Shown here piece after piece: positions 1 through 8,830 of a stretch of DNA of 64,000 nucleotides (positions within the stretch are counted from its first letter, which is position 1; every line of letters starts with the position of its first letter). Under the pieces are notes generated by a model. That model had not been told where the DNA came from and did no database searches. It saw only the letters and a list, made by a program, of their open reading frames with translations. A program made the position numbers and the translations under genes. The stretch comes from Hyunsoonleella ulvae (GTDB taxonomy: Bacteria > Bacteroidota > Bacteroidia > Flavobacteriales > Flavobacteriaceae). Location: assembly GCF_016827605.1 (NCBI RefSeq), contig NZ_JAEPJQ010000005.1:124001-188000 (forward strand), read 5' to 3'.

Positions 1-33
1 AACCAACTACTAAACGCATAAAAAATAACAACT

Positions 34-846
34 ATGCAAATGTTACAAAATTTACCATGGTATGGCTATGCGATACTGGCATTAGGAGTTCTCTCCTACG
101 TATTTAAATATTTTAAAATAGCAAAGGAAGGTCATGATGAAGCCGATTTAAAAAAGGCAAAATTTAAAGTATCCGAAGACAGTAGCTTGACCAAAGAACA
201 ACAGTTTGCCATTGCGCTCTACACTCCTCTGGCAGAGTGGTGGGGCGCCGACACGAATACCTTGACATTTCTTGACACAAAATCTGCAAATCGCTACTTA
301 AAAAGATGGCATATAGATACCAAGGAGTCGTACTGGGATCTAACCGAGTATTTTATGAAAGATGGTAGGCGTTGGTACTATAACTTTATATATAATATGA
401 TGAACACATTACCCGAAGAAGATTGGGAAAAGATAATGAAAGATTATTTTGGTAATAATGAAAGAGCCTTCAACTATCTAAAAGTCTTAAAATCCAATAA
501 AGCACTGAACGAACTCAAACAAAACGGGCTTTTAACTTTTGATAACGAAATGGATATAAGCATTGCCGGGTACGATGCAGCAATCTTGGTAGGGCATGCC
601 AGAAAAGCCTATACCACAGGTATAATTACAGAAGAAGAAGCTTTTAAAGTTATCAAATTTGCAAGGGAACTTGCATTGAACCATTTCTCATCTTGGGAAG
701 AATTTGGAAAAAGCTTCATCCTTGGCTTTGCGTTCGACCAGCAACACCGTGAACGTTCTTATAGAGAGGAAGTCTACCATCTCTACAAACAAGTCTCTGA
801 ACACCCAGAAAGTCCTTGGAATACCATTAGCTGGCCCAAAAGCTAA
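34..846 (+). CDS. DUF1266 domain protein, membrane-anchored
   Basis: 270 residues. One hydrophobic segment at about residues 8-24 is followed by a soluble domain. The C-terminal third has the DUF1266 pattern as I recall it: a YDAA..VGHARKAY stretch, an ITEEEA helix and a SWEEFGKSFILG stretch (about residues 178-232). No catalytic residues are known for this family and its function is unknown. It lies 3 nt before the DUF3137 gene on the same strand, so the two are very probably co-transcribed. Family call from motif memory; no biochemical role can be claimed. Confidence 0.75.
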   Translation: MQMLQNLPWYGYAILALGVLSYVFKYFKIAKEGHDEADLKKAKFKVSEDSSLTKEQQFAIALYTPLAEWWGADTNTLTFLDTKSANRYLKRWHIDTKESYWDLTEYFMKDGRRWYYNFIYNMMNTLPEEDWEKIMKDYFGNNERAFNYLKVLKSNKALNELKQNGLLTFDNEMDISIAGYDAAILVGHARKAYTTGIITEEEAFKVIKFARELALNHFSSWEEFGKSFILGFAFDQQHRERSYREEVYHLYKQVSEHPESPWNTISWPKS

Positions 847-849
847 ACC

Positions 850-1920
850 ATGGAACGTTTAATAGAAAAGGCATATACTGAGGTAAGTAATGAGCTTTCT
901 TTTATTTACAAAAAAAGAAAACGCACATTGTTCTTTCAAAAAATAATGTGGCTCATCACAGGCCTATATTTTGTATTAATGCTATTGAATATAGCAACCA
1001 ATTATTTTCCAAATTCAGGAAATATTTTTCTAAGCTTTTTTGAACGGTTCAAGGCTACGCCCGAAAATCCTTATGCCAACATGTACCCAATTGTGGGTCT
1101 GGTGGTTTTATTATATGTAACTACGTATTTATTTGCGGGAGCATTTCAAAAATTCAAAATAAGGGAAACGCAAACCATGAACAAAATGGTAAAAATGCTA
1201 TTCCCAAAAGTAAGCTTTGCCCAAAATACAACTGTTCCCACTAATGAAATTGGCCAAAGTAAACTCTTTGCCTGGGTTAAGACAAATGCAACAATGTACA
1301 GTTACGGTCAATTAAGAAGTTCAACAAATGGAAGTATTATCAACATTGCCGACATAGGTATCATTGAAGAAAACGTTTCGAACAAAACAAAGGGTACTTT
1401 AATGCATATTCCTATATTGAATATAGTTGTGATTCTGTACCAGTTTGTTCTTAAGAATATAGTTGCCAACAAATCGGCAGATAATGTCTATTATACCTTT
1501 AGGGGAATGTTTTGCTGGTTAAGGTTTAAGAAATCACTCAATGGGCATACAGTGATCTTAACAAATAACCAGAGTTCTAAATTAAATCGGTTTTTCAGTA
1601 CCAACTTTAAGGAAGAACAAAAAATAAACTTGGAAGACCTTAGGTTTACCAATCAATTTGTAGTTTATGGTACAGATCAGGTAGAAGCGCGTTATGTCTT
1701 GTCTACAGCACTTATGGAGCGAATAGTTTCTTTAAAGGAAAAATTTGACAAACCCATGCTTTTATCTTTCCAGAACCGGCAAATGTATCTTGCTGTAAAA
1801 AATGAAAACGGTCTGTTTTCTTTCCCATCCGGAAAATTGGAAACAGTAAAAATCATAGAAGAACTTGCCAAAGATGTAAATACCGCTTTGCAAATAGCAA
1901 CAGAATTAAAACTGAACTAA
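850..1920 (+). CDS. DUF3137 family membrane protein
   Basis: 356 residues with two hydrophobic helices near the N-terminus (about 30-48 and 78-97) and a soluble C-terminal region. The C-terminal part resembles DUF3137: a Y.TFRGMFCWLRF strand, then QFVVYGTDQVEARYVL and a late LLSFQNRQMYLAV segment. The helix pair suggests an inner-membrane protein with a large cytoplasmic domain. It starts 3 nt after the DUF1266 gene. Function unknown. Transcription probably ends at one of the two strong hairpins at 2168-2196 and 2268-2299. Confidence 0.75.
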   Translation: MERLIEKAYTEVSNELSFIYKKRKRTLFFQKIMWLITGLYFVLMLLNIATNYFPNSGNIFLSFFERFKATPENPYANMYPIVGLVVLLYVTTYLFAGAFQKFKIRETQTMNKMVKMLFPKVSFAQNTTVPTNEIGQSKLFAWVKTNATMYSYGQLRSSTNGSIINIADIGIIEENVSNKTKGTLMHIPILNIVVILYQFVLKNIVANKSADNVYYTFRGMFCWLRFKKSLNGHTVILTNNQSSKLNRFFSTNFKEEQKINLEDLRFTNQFVVYGTDQVEARYVLSTALMERIVSLKEKFDKPMLLSFQNRQMYLAVKNENGLFSFPSGKLETVKIIEELAKDVNTALQIATELKLN

Positions 1921-2167
1921 ATCAGTATGTTTTCTTTAATAGAATTAAGATTGGAACTTAAAAAAGCATGAAACAAAAACGAAACTTTGTTTGTGGATAT
2001 TTTGGTATAAGTTGTATATTCTCATAGCTTTTAAGGAAGAAAACAATAACAAAAGTTCTTATCAAATAATTTACTTATTCGGTTACCATGTTAATTAAAA
2101 AGACCATAACTTTTCGATTTATAAGGATATGAGTGGTGGTAATAACATTCTGCCACCCCGACTTAAA

Positions 2168-2196
2168 AAAAGCCTTGAACTTTGTTCAGGGCTTTT
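2168..2196. terminator. Intrinsic terminator hairpin
   Basis: A 12-bp stem (2168-2179 with 2185-2196, one G-U pair) closes a 5-nt CTTTG loop. T-rich sequence follows on the plus strand and seven A precede it at 2165-2171, so it could work in both directions. It most likely ends the DUF1266/DUF3137 transcript. Confidence 0.8.
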
Positions 2197-2267
2197 CTAT
2201 TTTATGTTATGTCTCGTCCATAAGTGGTTTTTTTTCTGTCCCTTTTCGGATTCTATAAATGGTAAAC

Positions 2268-2299
2268 AAAAAGCCTTTGTGATCACACAAAGGCTTTTT
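2268..2299. terminator. Bidirectional intrinsic terminator
   Basis: A perfect 14-bp stem (2268-2281 with 2286-2299) has a 4-nt ATCA loop and A/T tracts on both flanks. It lies 32 nt beyond the stop of the minus-strand CCC-motif gene and downstream of the plus-strand DUF3137 gene, so it can serve both. Confidence 0.9.
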
Positions 2300-2331
2300 A
2301 GAACTAGTCAAAAATATATTTATAAATCAAA

Positions 2332-2655
2332 TTAGCCTTGATATTGCTCCATCATTTCTTGAGACTGCCTCATAAGTTCATCCCAACCCACAGTAGAAAT
2401 TCTGTATATAGTGAAGATTAAATATAAAACATTAATTATCAATATAACCAGTGCAATTGTTTTAGCAGTATTCATGCTTTTCACATTAGCAGGGTCAAAA
2501 TTCTCAGGATTAAGTTGGGCAGACTTTAGTTTGCTTTGAGCTATAAAAAAGGCTATACCTGCTGGTATAAGTCCAAATCCACCAATACAGCAACATAATA
2601 AGCCAATAATTGCTAAAACATATACGATTGCCGGATTTAATTTTTGTTGTTCCAT
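2332..2655 (-). CDS. CCC-motif small membrane protein
   Basis: 107 residues. Two hydrophobic segments (about 9-37 and 66-86) flank a loop with N-P-E-N-F and a lysine. Three adjacent cysteines (residues 21-23) sit inside the first helix, the feature that gives Bacteroidota CCC-motif membrane proteins their name. The architecture resembles interferon-induced/DUF4190-like two-helix proteins. Function unknown. It follows the DUF2752 gene by 12 nt on the same strand, so the two form an operon ending at the 2268-2299 hairpin. Confidence 0.75.
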   Translation of the reverse strand: MEQQKLNPAIVYVLAIIGLLCCCIGGFGLIPAGIAFFIAQSKLKSAQLNPENFDPANVKSMNTAKTIALVILIINVLYLIFTIYRISTVGWDELMRQSQEMMEQYQG

Positions 2656-2667
2656 GTATTCAGGTTT

Positions 2668-2961
2668 TTAAGTTAAAATTTTTAGCGTGTAGTTACCTAC
2701 AATAATAATTAAATTTAAAATAGCTAAAGCTGCTATTACTTTATTGGAAAATTTAAAAGGTTTAATGAAACTTATACTTACTACTACTAAGAAAGTTATT
2801 AAAGTAAATATAGCTGGATACATTTTAAAAGCCGCAACAAATTCTCCCTGCATTAAAAGTGCAAAACTTCGCTGTAAACCACACCCCATACATTCTATTC
2901 CTAAAAACTTTTTGCTTAGGCAAGGGAGCATGTATTCTTCAAGTTCACAAATTAATAACAT
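2668..2961 (-). CDS. DUF2752 domain membrane protein
   Basis: 97 residues. The N-terminus has the DUF2752 signature, a hydrophobic-poor CLSKKFLGIECMGCGLQRS stretch (C..CGL.R), followed by two membrane helices (about 48-66 and 73-93). A second possible start is the Met at residue 11, just before the signature. Family function is unknown. It is paired in an operon with the CCC-motif membrane protein immediately downstream, a common pairing of small membrane proteins in flavobacteria. Confidence 0.75.
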   Translation of the reverse strand: MLLICELEEYMLPCLSKKFLGIECMGCGLQRSFALLMQGEFVAAFKMYPAIFTLITFLVVVSISFIKPFKFSNKVIAALAILNLIIIVGNYTLKILT

Positions 2962-3038
2962 TTGTAATATAATTTGTCCTAAATATAATGAAAATGAAAG
3001 GAATTAGAAACGAATAGAAACTATGTTTAAGGTATATT

Positions 3039-5021
3039 TTAATTACCCGAAATCACGACCTTAGCGTTAAGTGTCTGATTATCCGATAATTTAAGCGAAA
3101 CAACATATACACCAGAACTTAATGATTTTGTAGATATTGTATGTTTACGCTTATTGGATACAGTGTTTTGTTTCAAAACTATTTTTCCTGAAATATCATA
3201 TAGCTCTACTGCATTTATAAATTTGCGATTTGGATTGATAATTTCTAAATGATTTCGCTTTAAGTTTTCAAACACCTTGAAATCAGATATTTCAATTTTT
3301 TCTGTGTCTAGTGTGCTTTGTTTACTAAATGCTATTTCAAACCTATCATTATATACACCCTCTTCTAAAACCACACTAAAAGTATTATTACGTATATCAG
3401 TATAGGTGTCGTTTAATTTATCGTGAATGTAAACAGTGACATTTTCAGGAATAGCTTTGTTACTATGTATGGTAACTTCAAAAGGCATATTATCTTTATC
3501 TGCTTTTAAACCCATTGGAATTTTGGTGTCTTCACTATAATTAATGGATTTAATAATTAATTCTTTGTCTTCAGATAAAAGGTAAGCATCTCTTGTTAAA
3601 CCTCCTTCATAATTTTTACCGTCAAAAAATCTATTGTAGGTATTATTATTGGGGGTGCCATCTCTAAATGCTATAACACTCTCTCTGTAAAACGTATTAT
3701 CAATCTTAGTATGAATTCTTATTTCAGGAATTGTTATTGGGTTATTAATAATCTGCTGGTAATCTATACCGTTATGAGACATAGCTATTACCTGAGGCTT
3801 TTTATTTTCTTCATTTTTATCTTTTGATTGATTTTTTGCAAAAACAGAACCATTACCTCCTGTAGTAGAATCTTCTGCTAAATATAATCGCATGGCATTA
3901 TTAAATACAGCAGTACCACCAGAAGGCGCTCCTCCATTATCTAAACTACTTACAATAAAACCTTGTCCAACAGCCGCATATCGCCTTGCGTTATTTGCGG
4001 TAAAATCCTGGGTAGTTCCAGCAGTAGTGCCATTTACGCTGCCATCTAAATTATAATTTTCAAAAGGAGCAGTGGCATAAGTACCATTATCAGATAAATT
4101 TGTAGGATCTCCTGGGGTATAAACACTATACCCACCTTCGTAATCCTGTATATTGTGAGAATTGATGTTTCTTTGTTCCCAAAAAAATGCTTCTCCATTT
4201 AATACATTTCTATTATTGGTACCAGTTGGAAAACCAGATCCATTGCCATCTGTTAAAAATAGTTTTAGATCTAATGCAGATGGGTAAGGATTACCTGTAA
4301 GTGTTTCTGCCTGAGTTGAAGGCCCAGAAAGCGGATCTAAATCCACTCCTGTAAATGTACAGTCAATCGAAATATCTCCAGTATTTGGTCTGCCCCTTAA
4401 ATCCAAAACATTATTTACATTAGGACTGCCTTTTAATGTAAATCCATATCCAGAAGCAATATTTCCTGTGCTACTTTGATATACCCATCCGTTATATCCT
4501 CCAGCAGAAATCAAAGTATAAATCCAGCGTTGGGATAGTTGAGCCGCATTGCCGTTATAGGAATTTGTATACCCATAAGCACTAGACGCCACATTTGTTA
4601 AATCTGTATGGTCTGCTGGATCATGAATATTGGTACCGTCAAAATCAACATTTTCATTAGTAGTACCGTCTACACTTACGCCTACAGGTGAGCACCAAAA
4701 ATTATATTCATAAATCCCAGTAGTCTGGTTTTGATAAATAGATAATTCGCCAGCATCAGAGTTTTTAGTATCTGTATTTTGTATTAATTGAGCATTACCC
4801 CTCATGTATATGTTAGAAGTAGCAGTTTCTAATCTAATATCATCATTAACAAAAAGTACAATATCCCTAGCATATAAATAGGAATTGTTATCTACATATA
4901 GGTCTTGGGCAAAACACTCGTTTATACTCAATAAAATAAAAGTAAACACTATTAGGTTGCTAAACCATACCTTGGCATTAGCAATACCATATTTCCTTAA
5001 TACATTAACAATAAAGCCCAT
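3039..5021 (-). CDS. Secreted protein with T9SS type A sorting domain
   Basis: About 660 residues from the ATG at 5021. The open frame extends to a TTG at 5054, but the ATG gives a more normal signal peptide (basic start, then IVFTFILLSINECFAQ, cleavage after Gln/Ala). The mature part is Asn/Gly/Thr-rich with LYVDNN and IYMRGNAQL, typical of large flavobacterial exoproteins. The last ~75 residues form a type A sorting domain: a VFENLKRN start, VELYDISGKIV, the SLSSGVYVVSL strand, and a terminal KVVISGN. It is expected to cross the outer membrane by type IX secretion and be released or anchored to lipopolysaccharide. No enzymatic domain recognised. Confidence 0.85.
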   Translation of the reverse strand: MGFIVNVLRKYGIANAKVWFSNLIVFTFILLSINECFAQDLYVDNNSYLYARDIVLFVNDDIRLETATSNIYMRGNAQLIQNTDTKNSDAGELSIYQNQTTGIYEYNFWCSPVGVSVDGTTNENVDFDGTNIHDPADHTDLTNVASSAYGYTNSYNGNAAQLSQRWIYTLISAGGYNGWVYQSSTGNIASGYGFTLKGSPNVNNVLDLRGRPNTGDISIDCTFTGVDLDPLSGPSTQAETLTGNPYPSALDLKLFLTDGNGSGFPTGTNNRNVLNGEAFFWEQRNINSHNIQDYEGGYSVYTPGDPTNLSDNGTYATAPFENYNLDGSVNGTTAGTTQDFTANNARRYAAVGQGFIVSSLDNGGAPSGGTAVFNNAMRLYLAEDSTTGGNGSVFAKNQSKDKNEENKKPQVIAMSHNGIDYQQIINNPITIPEIRIHTKIDNTFYRESVIAFRDGTPNNNTYNRFFDGKNYEGGLTRDAYLLSEDKELIIKSINYSEDTKIPMGLKADKDNMPFEVTIHSNKAIPENVTVYIHDKLNDTYTDIRNNTFSVVLEEGVYNDRFEIAFSKQSTLDTEKIEISDFKVFENLKRNHLEIINPNRKFINAVELYDISGKIVLKQNTVSNKRKHTISTKSLSSGVYVVSLKLSDNQTLNAKVVISGN

Positions 5022-5180
5022 TGGTTTTTCGTGATTTTGAGTGCCAATATACAAAATTTTATCTTTTTAACGGCGTTATGTGTATTTTATCGATGTTTTG
5101 TTTGTTTTTCATAAGTTTAATAAGCAGATTATATCACTATTTAATGTAAATTTGCATGCCTTTAACCAGAAGAATCCTTT

Positions 5181-5366
5181 ATGAAATACTTCAACTATAT
5201 CTTAATATTGATAGGCGCTATCGTGGCGATGTATGCTAAAGCAGGTAAAGCTCAAAACCAACTTATTTTAATAGTTGGTATTGTTATTTTAATGATTGGT
5301 ATATATAGGATATCAAAAACTATCCCTAGTAAGAAGAATGAAAATCAAGACGAATTAGAAAAATAG
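5181..5366 (+). CDS. Small two-helix membrane protein
   Basis: 61 residues. Two hydrophobic helices (about 4-20 and 28-46) are joined by an AKAGKAQ loop and followed by a charged Lys/Asn/Glu tail. A TAAATTTG box matching the Bacteroidota -7 consensus lies at 5147-5154, 26 nt before the start. The stop is 5 nt from the Smr gene, so the two probably share a transcript. Function unknown, but the compact context and proper promoter argue for a real gene. Confidence 0.7.
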   Translation: MKYFNYILILIGAIVAMYAKAGKAQNQLILIVGIVILMIGIYRISKTIPSKKNENQDELEK

Positions 5367-5371
5367 AACCC

Positions 5372-5929
5372 ATGGCTTTTAATATTGGGGACAAAGTTTT
5401 CGTTTTAGACGATGATTTATCCGGGATTGTAAAGAACATTACTGGCACAGCAGTAACTATAGAAACCGAAGACGGTTTTTTACTTGAATTTTTTGAATCA
5501 GAGTTGGTGTTACTTAAAACTTCTAATACAGACATTGAAAACACATTAAGTAACACTAAAATTGATGATGTAATTGCTGAAAAGGAATGCGTTAAGAAAA
5601 AATCATCAAAGCGAGTGAAACCCAAAGAACGATCGCTTCCCACAATGGAGGTAGATTTGCATGTCCATCATTTAGTAAAATCAACTAGAGGTATGACTAA
5701 TTTTGAAATGTTAAATCTACAGCTCGCTACAGCTAAACGGCAATTGGATTTTGCAATTCAAAAACGAATACAGCGTATTGTATTTATACATGGTGTAGGG
5801 GAAGGGGTTTTAAAACAAGAACTGGAAACCCTATTTAGGAGATATGATAATTTAACCTATTATGATGCTGATTTTAAAAAATACGGATTTGGTGCTACAG
5901 AGGTATATATTTATCAAAACTCTAATTAA
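5372..5929 (+). CDS. Smr domain protein (MutS2-like C-terminal nuclease domain)
   Basis: 185 residues. An N-terminal small beta-barrel (about 1-50: IGDKVFVLDDDLSGIVKNI) is followed by a Lys-rich linker and an Smr domain (about 88-182). The hallmark DLHVHHL motif (D..H.H) is near residue 91 and the H-G-x-G-x-G-x-L motif (HGVGEGVL) near 140. Smr domains bind or nick DNA or RNA. Stand-alone versions with a DUF2027-like head are common in Bacteroidota, with substrates not established. It overlaps the convergent lipoprotein gene by 4 nt. Confidence 0.85.
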   Translation: MAFNIGDKVFVLDDDLSGIVKNITGTAVTIETEDGFLLEFFESELVLLKTSNTDIENTLSNTKIDDVIAEKECVKKKSSKRVKPKERSLPTMEVDLHVHHLVKSTRGMTNFEMLNLQLATAKRQLDFAIQKRIQRIVFIHGVGEGVLKQELETLFRRYDNLTYYDADFKKYGFGATEVYIYQNSN

Positions 5930-6969
5930 GGGAACACAGGTGTTGCCGTTCGTGTTTGGTTAATTTTTAGAGAATCTGCCGCGGCATTGGTATTGGTAGT
6001 ACTTAGTTCTCCAAAATCTAATACATCTTGCGCTAAAAAACTAATGTTAATATCCTTGACAACTGTCCTGATTGAAAACGTTAAACTGATTTCATGCTGC
6101 CTGTAAGCTGATGCAGGAACTGATGTTGTTATATTAGGATTCAAAAAATCTGGGCCAATGTCACTATTTCTAATATCATTTAATGGGTTTTCATCTTGAG
6201 TATCATTTTCTTCATCTCTTGTAGGTATACCATCACCGTCATCATCAGGATCTAAATAATCAGGTATTGTATCTCCACCAGATAAATCTAAGTCTGTGTT
6301 TTGAGCATCACTCAAGTTACCATCTTCATTCGGGTCTGGATTTTCATTTTTTGTAAGTACATTATCTCCATCATCATCATCATCAATAAAATTAGGAAGC
6401 CCATCTCCATCAGTATCAAATCCATCCTCTATTTGGTTGTTTTCGTCCTTAACTAAAGGATTATCAGGCTCATCATCAAGAAAATTATATATACCATCGT
6501 TATCATCATCTCCTAAGGGATTTATTGGACCTTCTAGCGCAGCAGGTATCCCGTCGTTATCATCTTCTGTTAAAACCCTAGTAATAGTGACATTTACATC
6601 GCTTGGTTCGTCAATGCTAATATTTAGGTCTTTAGGTGGTATAAGGCTACAGAATAGATCGTTTGGCAAACTTTCTCTGTTATAAGTCCTGTAATTAAAT
6701 TGAGCAGGCTCTTCAAATACAATGGTATCCCCAATAAACCTCAATGAATCTTCACTTCTCTGAAAGATATCGACATAATTAATACTAGTGAATAATAACG
6801 ACAAAGATTCTGAAGGATTTTCTTTCGTCTTGTAAAATAGTAATTCACTTTCCTCACAACCTTCAAAAGTATCTTCAAAATCAAATTCAACAGTTAGAAC
6901 GTCGCCATCACTACAAGAAAATACGATTAAAAAAAGGCAACAGAAAATAGAAAGAAAGGGGTAGCGCAT
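5926..6969 (-). CDS. Lipoprotein with thrombospondin type 3-like Asp repeats
   Basis: 347 residues with a lipoprotein signal (lipobox Cys about residue 19, then SDGD). The N-terminal ~130 residues have no recognised fold. Residues about 135-275 are dense in DxDxDG-type loops (EDDNDGIP, DDDNDGIY, DTDGDGLP, DDDDDGDN, DDDGDGIP), the calcium-binding pattern of thrombospondin type 3 repeats. A beta-rich tail of about 70 residues follows. It is presumably an outer-membrane, Ca-rigidified surface lipoprotein. A Gly/Asp surface-export signal is not obvious right after the Cys. Specific role unknown. Confidence 0.75.
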   Translation of the reverse strand: MRYPFLSIFCCLFLIVFSCSDGDVLTVEFDFEDTFEGCEESELLFYKTKENPSESLSLLFTSINYVDIFQRSEDSLRFIGDTIVFEEPAQFNYRTYNRESLPNDLFCSLIPPKDLNISIDEPSDVNVTITRVLTEDDNDGIPAALEGPINPLGDDDNDGIYNFLDDEPDNPLVKDENNQIEDGFDTDGDGLPNFIDDDDDGDNVLTKNENPDPNEDGNLSDAQNTDLDLSGGDTIPDYLDPDDDGDGIPTRDEENDTQDENPLNDIRNSDIGPDFLNPNITTSVPASAYRQHEISLTFSIRTVVKDINISFLAQDVLDFGELSTTNTNAAADSLKINQTRTATPVFP

Positions 6970-7067
6970 AGGTAATTTATTTTAGACAAAAATATAGAAT
7001 TGTAACTATAACGTCTGTATTTATCAATAATTTTATTTGGAGTATTTTTGTTGAAAAATTTGTACGT

Positions 7068-8204
7068 ATGCAACAGGTGTATTTTGATAATGCAGCAACT
7101 ACCCAAATGCGGGAAGAAGTTGTTTCTGCAATGACTGATGTTTTAAAAAATGTTTACGGAAATCCTTCATCTTCATATGGTTTAGGCAGATCATCTAAAT
7201 CTTTAATTGAAAATTCCAGAAAAACAATTGCCAAACTTCTAAATGTTTCTGCTAGTGAAATAATTTTTACTTCAGGTGGCACAGAGGCTGATAATTTGGC
7301 ATTACGTTGTGCTGTGAGGGATTTGGGTGTAACCCATATTATAACATCAAAAATAGAACACCATGCGGTTTTACATACTATTGAAGCGCTGCAAAAAGAA
7401 TTCAATATTGATGTTACTTTTCTTCACCTAGATAAGTATGGAACCATTGATTATGAACAATTGGAGATGCTTTTAAAAACCAACACAAATGTTTTGGTAA
7501 GTTTAATGTATGTAAATAATGAAATTGGGAATGTTTTAGATTTAAAAAGGGTAGCGGATTTGTGCGAAACCAATAATGCCCTATTTCATACAGATGCCGT
7601 ACAGGCTATTGGGCATTACAATATAGATTTAAAGGCTATTAAAATAGATTTTTTAGCTGCAAGTGCGCACAAGTTTCACGGCCCTAAGGGTGTGGGCTTT
7701 ATCTACATAAATAAACACAATATTGTTAAACCATTAATTTTTGGAGGAGAGCAAGAACGTGGATTGAGAGCAGGAACCGAAAGTGTTCATAACATTGTTG
7801 GTCTTGAAAAAGCTATGGTTATGGCTTATGAAAAATTGGAATCTGAAATGACTTATATAAAAAGTTTAAAATCTTATTTCATTTCAAGGATTAAAGCTGA
7901 TATTCCTGATGTAGTGTTCAATGGACTGTCTAACGACATGGATAGGAGTACGTATACATTGGCCAACGTGCGTTTGCCAATACCTAAACAGAAATCCGCC
8001 ATGTTTTTATTTCAATTAGACCTAAAAGGGATAGCTTGTTCCAGGGGCAGTGCATGCCAAAGTGGAAGCAACCAAAAATCTCATGTTTTGACTGAAATAT
8101 TAAGTGCTGAGGATTTAGAAAAACCGTCATTACGATTTTCTTTCAGTATTTATAATACTAAAGAGGAGGTTGACTACGTTGTTAGTGTTTTAAAACACAT
8201 GTAG
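7068..8204 (+). CDS. Cysteine desulfurase (NifS/IscS class V aminotransferase)
   Basis: 378 residues. A pyridoxal-phosphate enzyme that takes sulfur from cysteine for Fe-S clusters or thiolated tRNA. The N-terminal YFDNAATT motif, the EHHAVL His, the HTDAVQ Asp/Gln and the SAHKFHGPKG Schiff-base lysine (K202) are present. The persulfide loop is RGSACQSGS with Cys330. A TATTTTTG box lies at 7043-7050, 17 nt before the ATG. The stop overlaps the GTG start of the next gene by one base. There is no adjacent iscU or sufE, so IscS versus a dedicated NifS-like role is not decidable here. Confidence 0.92.
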   Translation: MQQVYFDNAATTQMREEVVSAMTDVLKNVYGNPSSSYGLGRSSKSLIENSRKTIAKLLNVSASEIIFTSGGTEADNLALRCAVRDLGVTHIITSKIEHHAVLHTIEALQKEFNIDVTFLHLDKYGTIDYEQLEMLLKTNTNVLVSLMYVNNEIGNVLDLKRVADLCETNNALFHTDAVQAIGHYNIDLKAIKIDFLAASAHKFHGPKGVGFIYINKHNIVKPLIFGGEQERGLRAGTESVHNIVGLEKAMVMAYEKLESEMTYIKSLKSYFISRIKADIPDVVFNGLSNDMDRSTYTLANVRLPIPKQKSAMFLFQLDLKGIACSRGSACQSGSNQKSHVLTEILSAEDLEKPSLRFSFSIYNTKEEVDYVVSVLKHM

Positions 8205-8830
8205 TGAAACTTGTAGTTGTATTTTTTGCCATATTTCTTGTTCTTTCTTGTAAAAATAATAACAGACCCACTGTTCATCGTAATGAAATTGTAATTAAAA
8301 AAGAGATAAAGCACCCGCTTTATAGAGTTATAAATCCTGGTGATACCCTGGATGTTTTTAACGGGGTTTATGTGTTCTATAATGAAAGCATGAACAATAC
8401 CTACGGAAGGCATCTAACCAAAGACGGTTATAATTTAGGATTAAAATGGCAATGCGTTGAATTTGTTAAGCGCTATTATTTTGAATACTTAAACCATAAA
8501 ATGCCCAACAGTTACGGTCATGCTAAAGACTTTTTTAACACCAACATTAAGGATGGTAAGCTTAACAGGGACAGAAATCTACAGCAGTTTAAAAATGGGA
8601 GCAAGCAAAAACCTAGGGTTAACGATATAATTGTCTTTAAAGGCAATATGTTTAATCCTTATGGGCATGTGGCCATAATTTCTAAAGTTACCGATGTTGA
8701 TATTGAAATTATACAACAAAATGTGGGCAAAACATCCAGAGCATCTATTGATTTAGAATTTAAAAACAACGCTTGGCTGGTAGATGATACTTCTGTTTTA
8801 GGGTGGTTGGGTATTAAAACTTCATTGTAG
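8204..8830 (+). CDS. CHAP-domain amidase lipoprotein
   Basis: 208 residues from a GTG overlapping the desulfurase stop (TAGTG). A lipobox (VLSCKNNN, Cys16) indicates membrane anchoring. The C-terminal part is a CHAP/NlpC-P60-like papain fold: the nucleophile is in WQCVEFVKRYY (about Cys84), the histidine in NPYGHVAII (about His156), followed by a polar residue near IIQQNVG. Relatives cleave peptidoglycan cross-links or glutathionylspermidine-type amides. A wall amidase seems more likely for a lipoprotein, but this is inference. The 3' end overlaps the TonB receptor gene by 17 nt, convergently. Confidence 0.8.
   Translation: MKLVVVFFAIFLVLSCKNNNRPTVHRNEIVIKKEIKHPLYRVINPGDTLDVFNGVYVFYNESMNNTYGRHLTKDGYNLGLKWQCVEFVKRYYFEYLNHKMPNSYGHAKDFFNTNIKDGKLNRDRNLQQFKNGSKQKPRVNDIIVFKGNMFNPYGHVAIISKVTDVDIEIIQQNVGKTSRASIDLEFKNNAWLVDDTSVLGWLGIKTSL

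Larger units (their letters stand above)
1921..2331. other. Intergenic region with two terminators, no convincing gene
   Basis: The stretch between convergent genes holds two strong hairpins (listed separately). A weaker stem, GGTGG 2135-2139 with CCACC 2153-2157, sits just before the first hairpin. A 68-codon open frame at 2129-2335 runs through both terminator hairpins, has no ribosome-binding site and no family look, so I do not call it a gene. A short independently transcribed RNA ending at 2200 is possible, but I see no clear TAnnTTTG promoter box in front of it. Confidence 0.5.

Noticed and set aside
2129-2335. A 68-codon plus-strand open frame
   Set aside because: It spans two terminator hairpins, has no ribosome-binding site and no protein-like composition.
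7022-7067. A second promoter-like box next to TATTTTTG upstream of the cysteine desulfurase
   Set aside because: The AAATTTG-type sequence nearer the start does not match TAnnTTTG and has no -33 partner.
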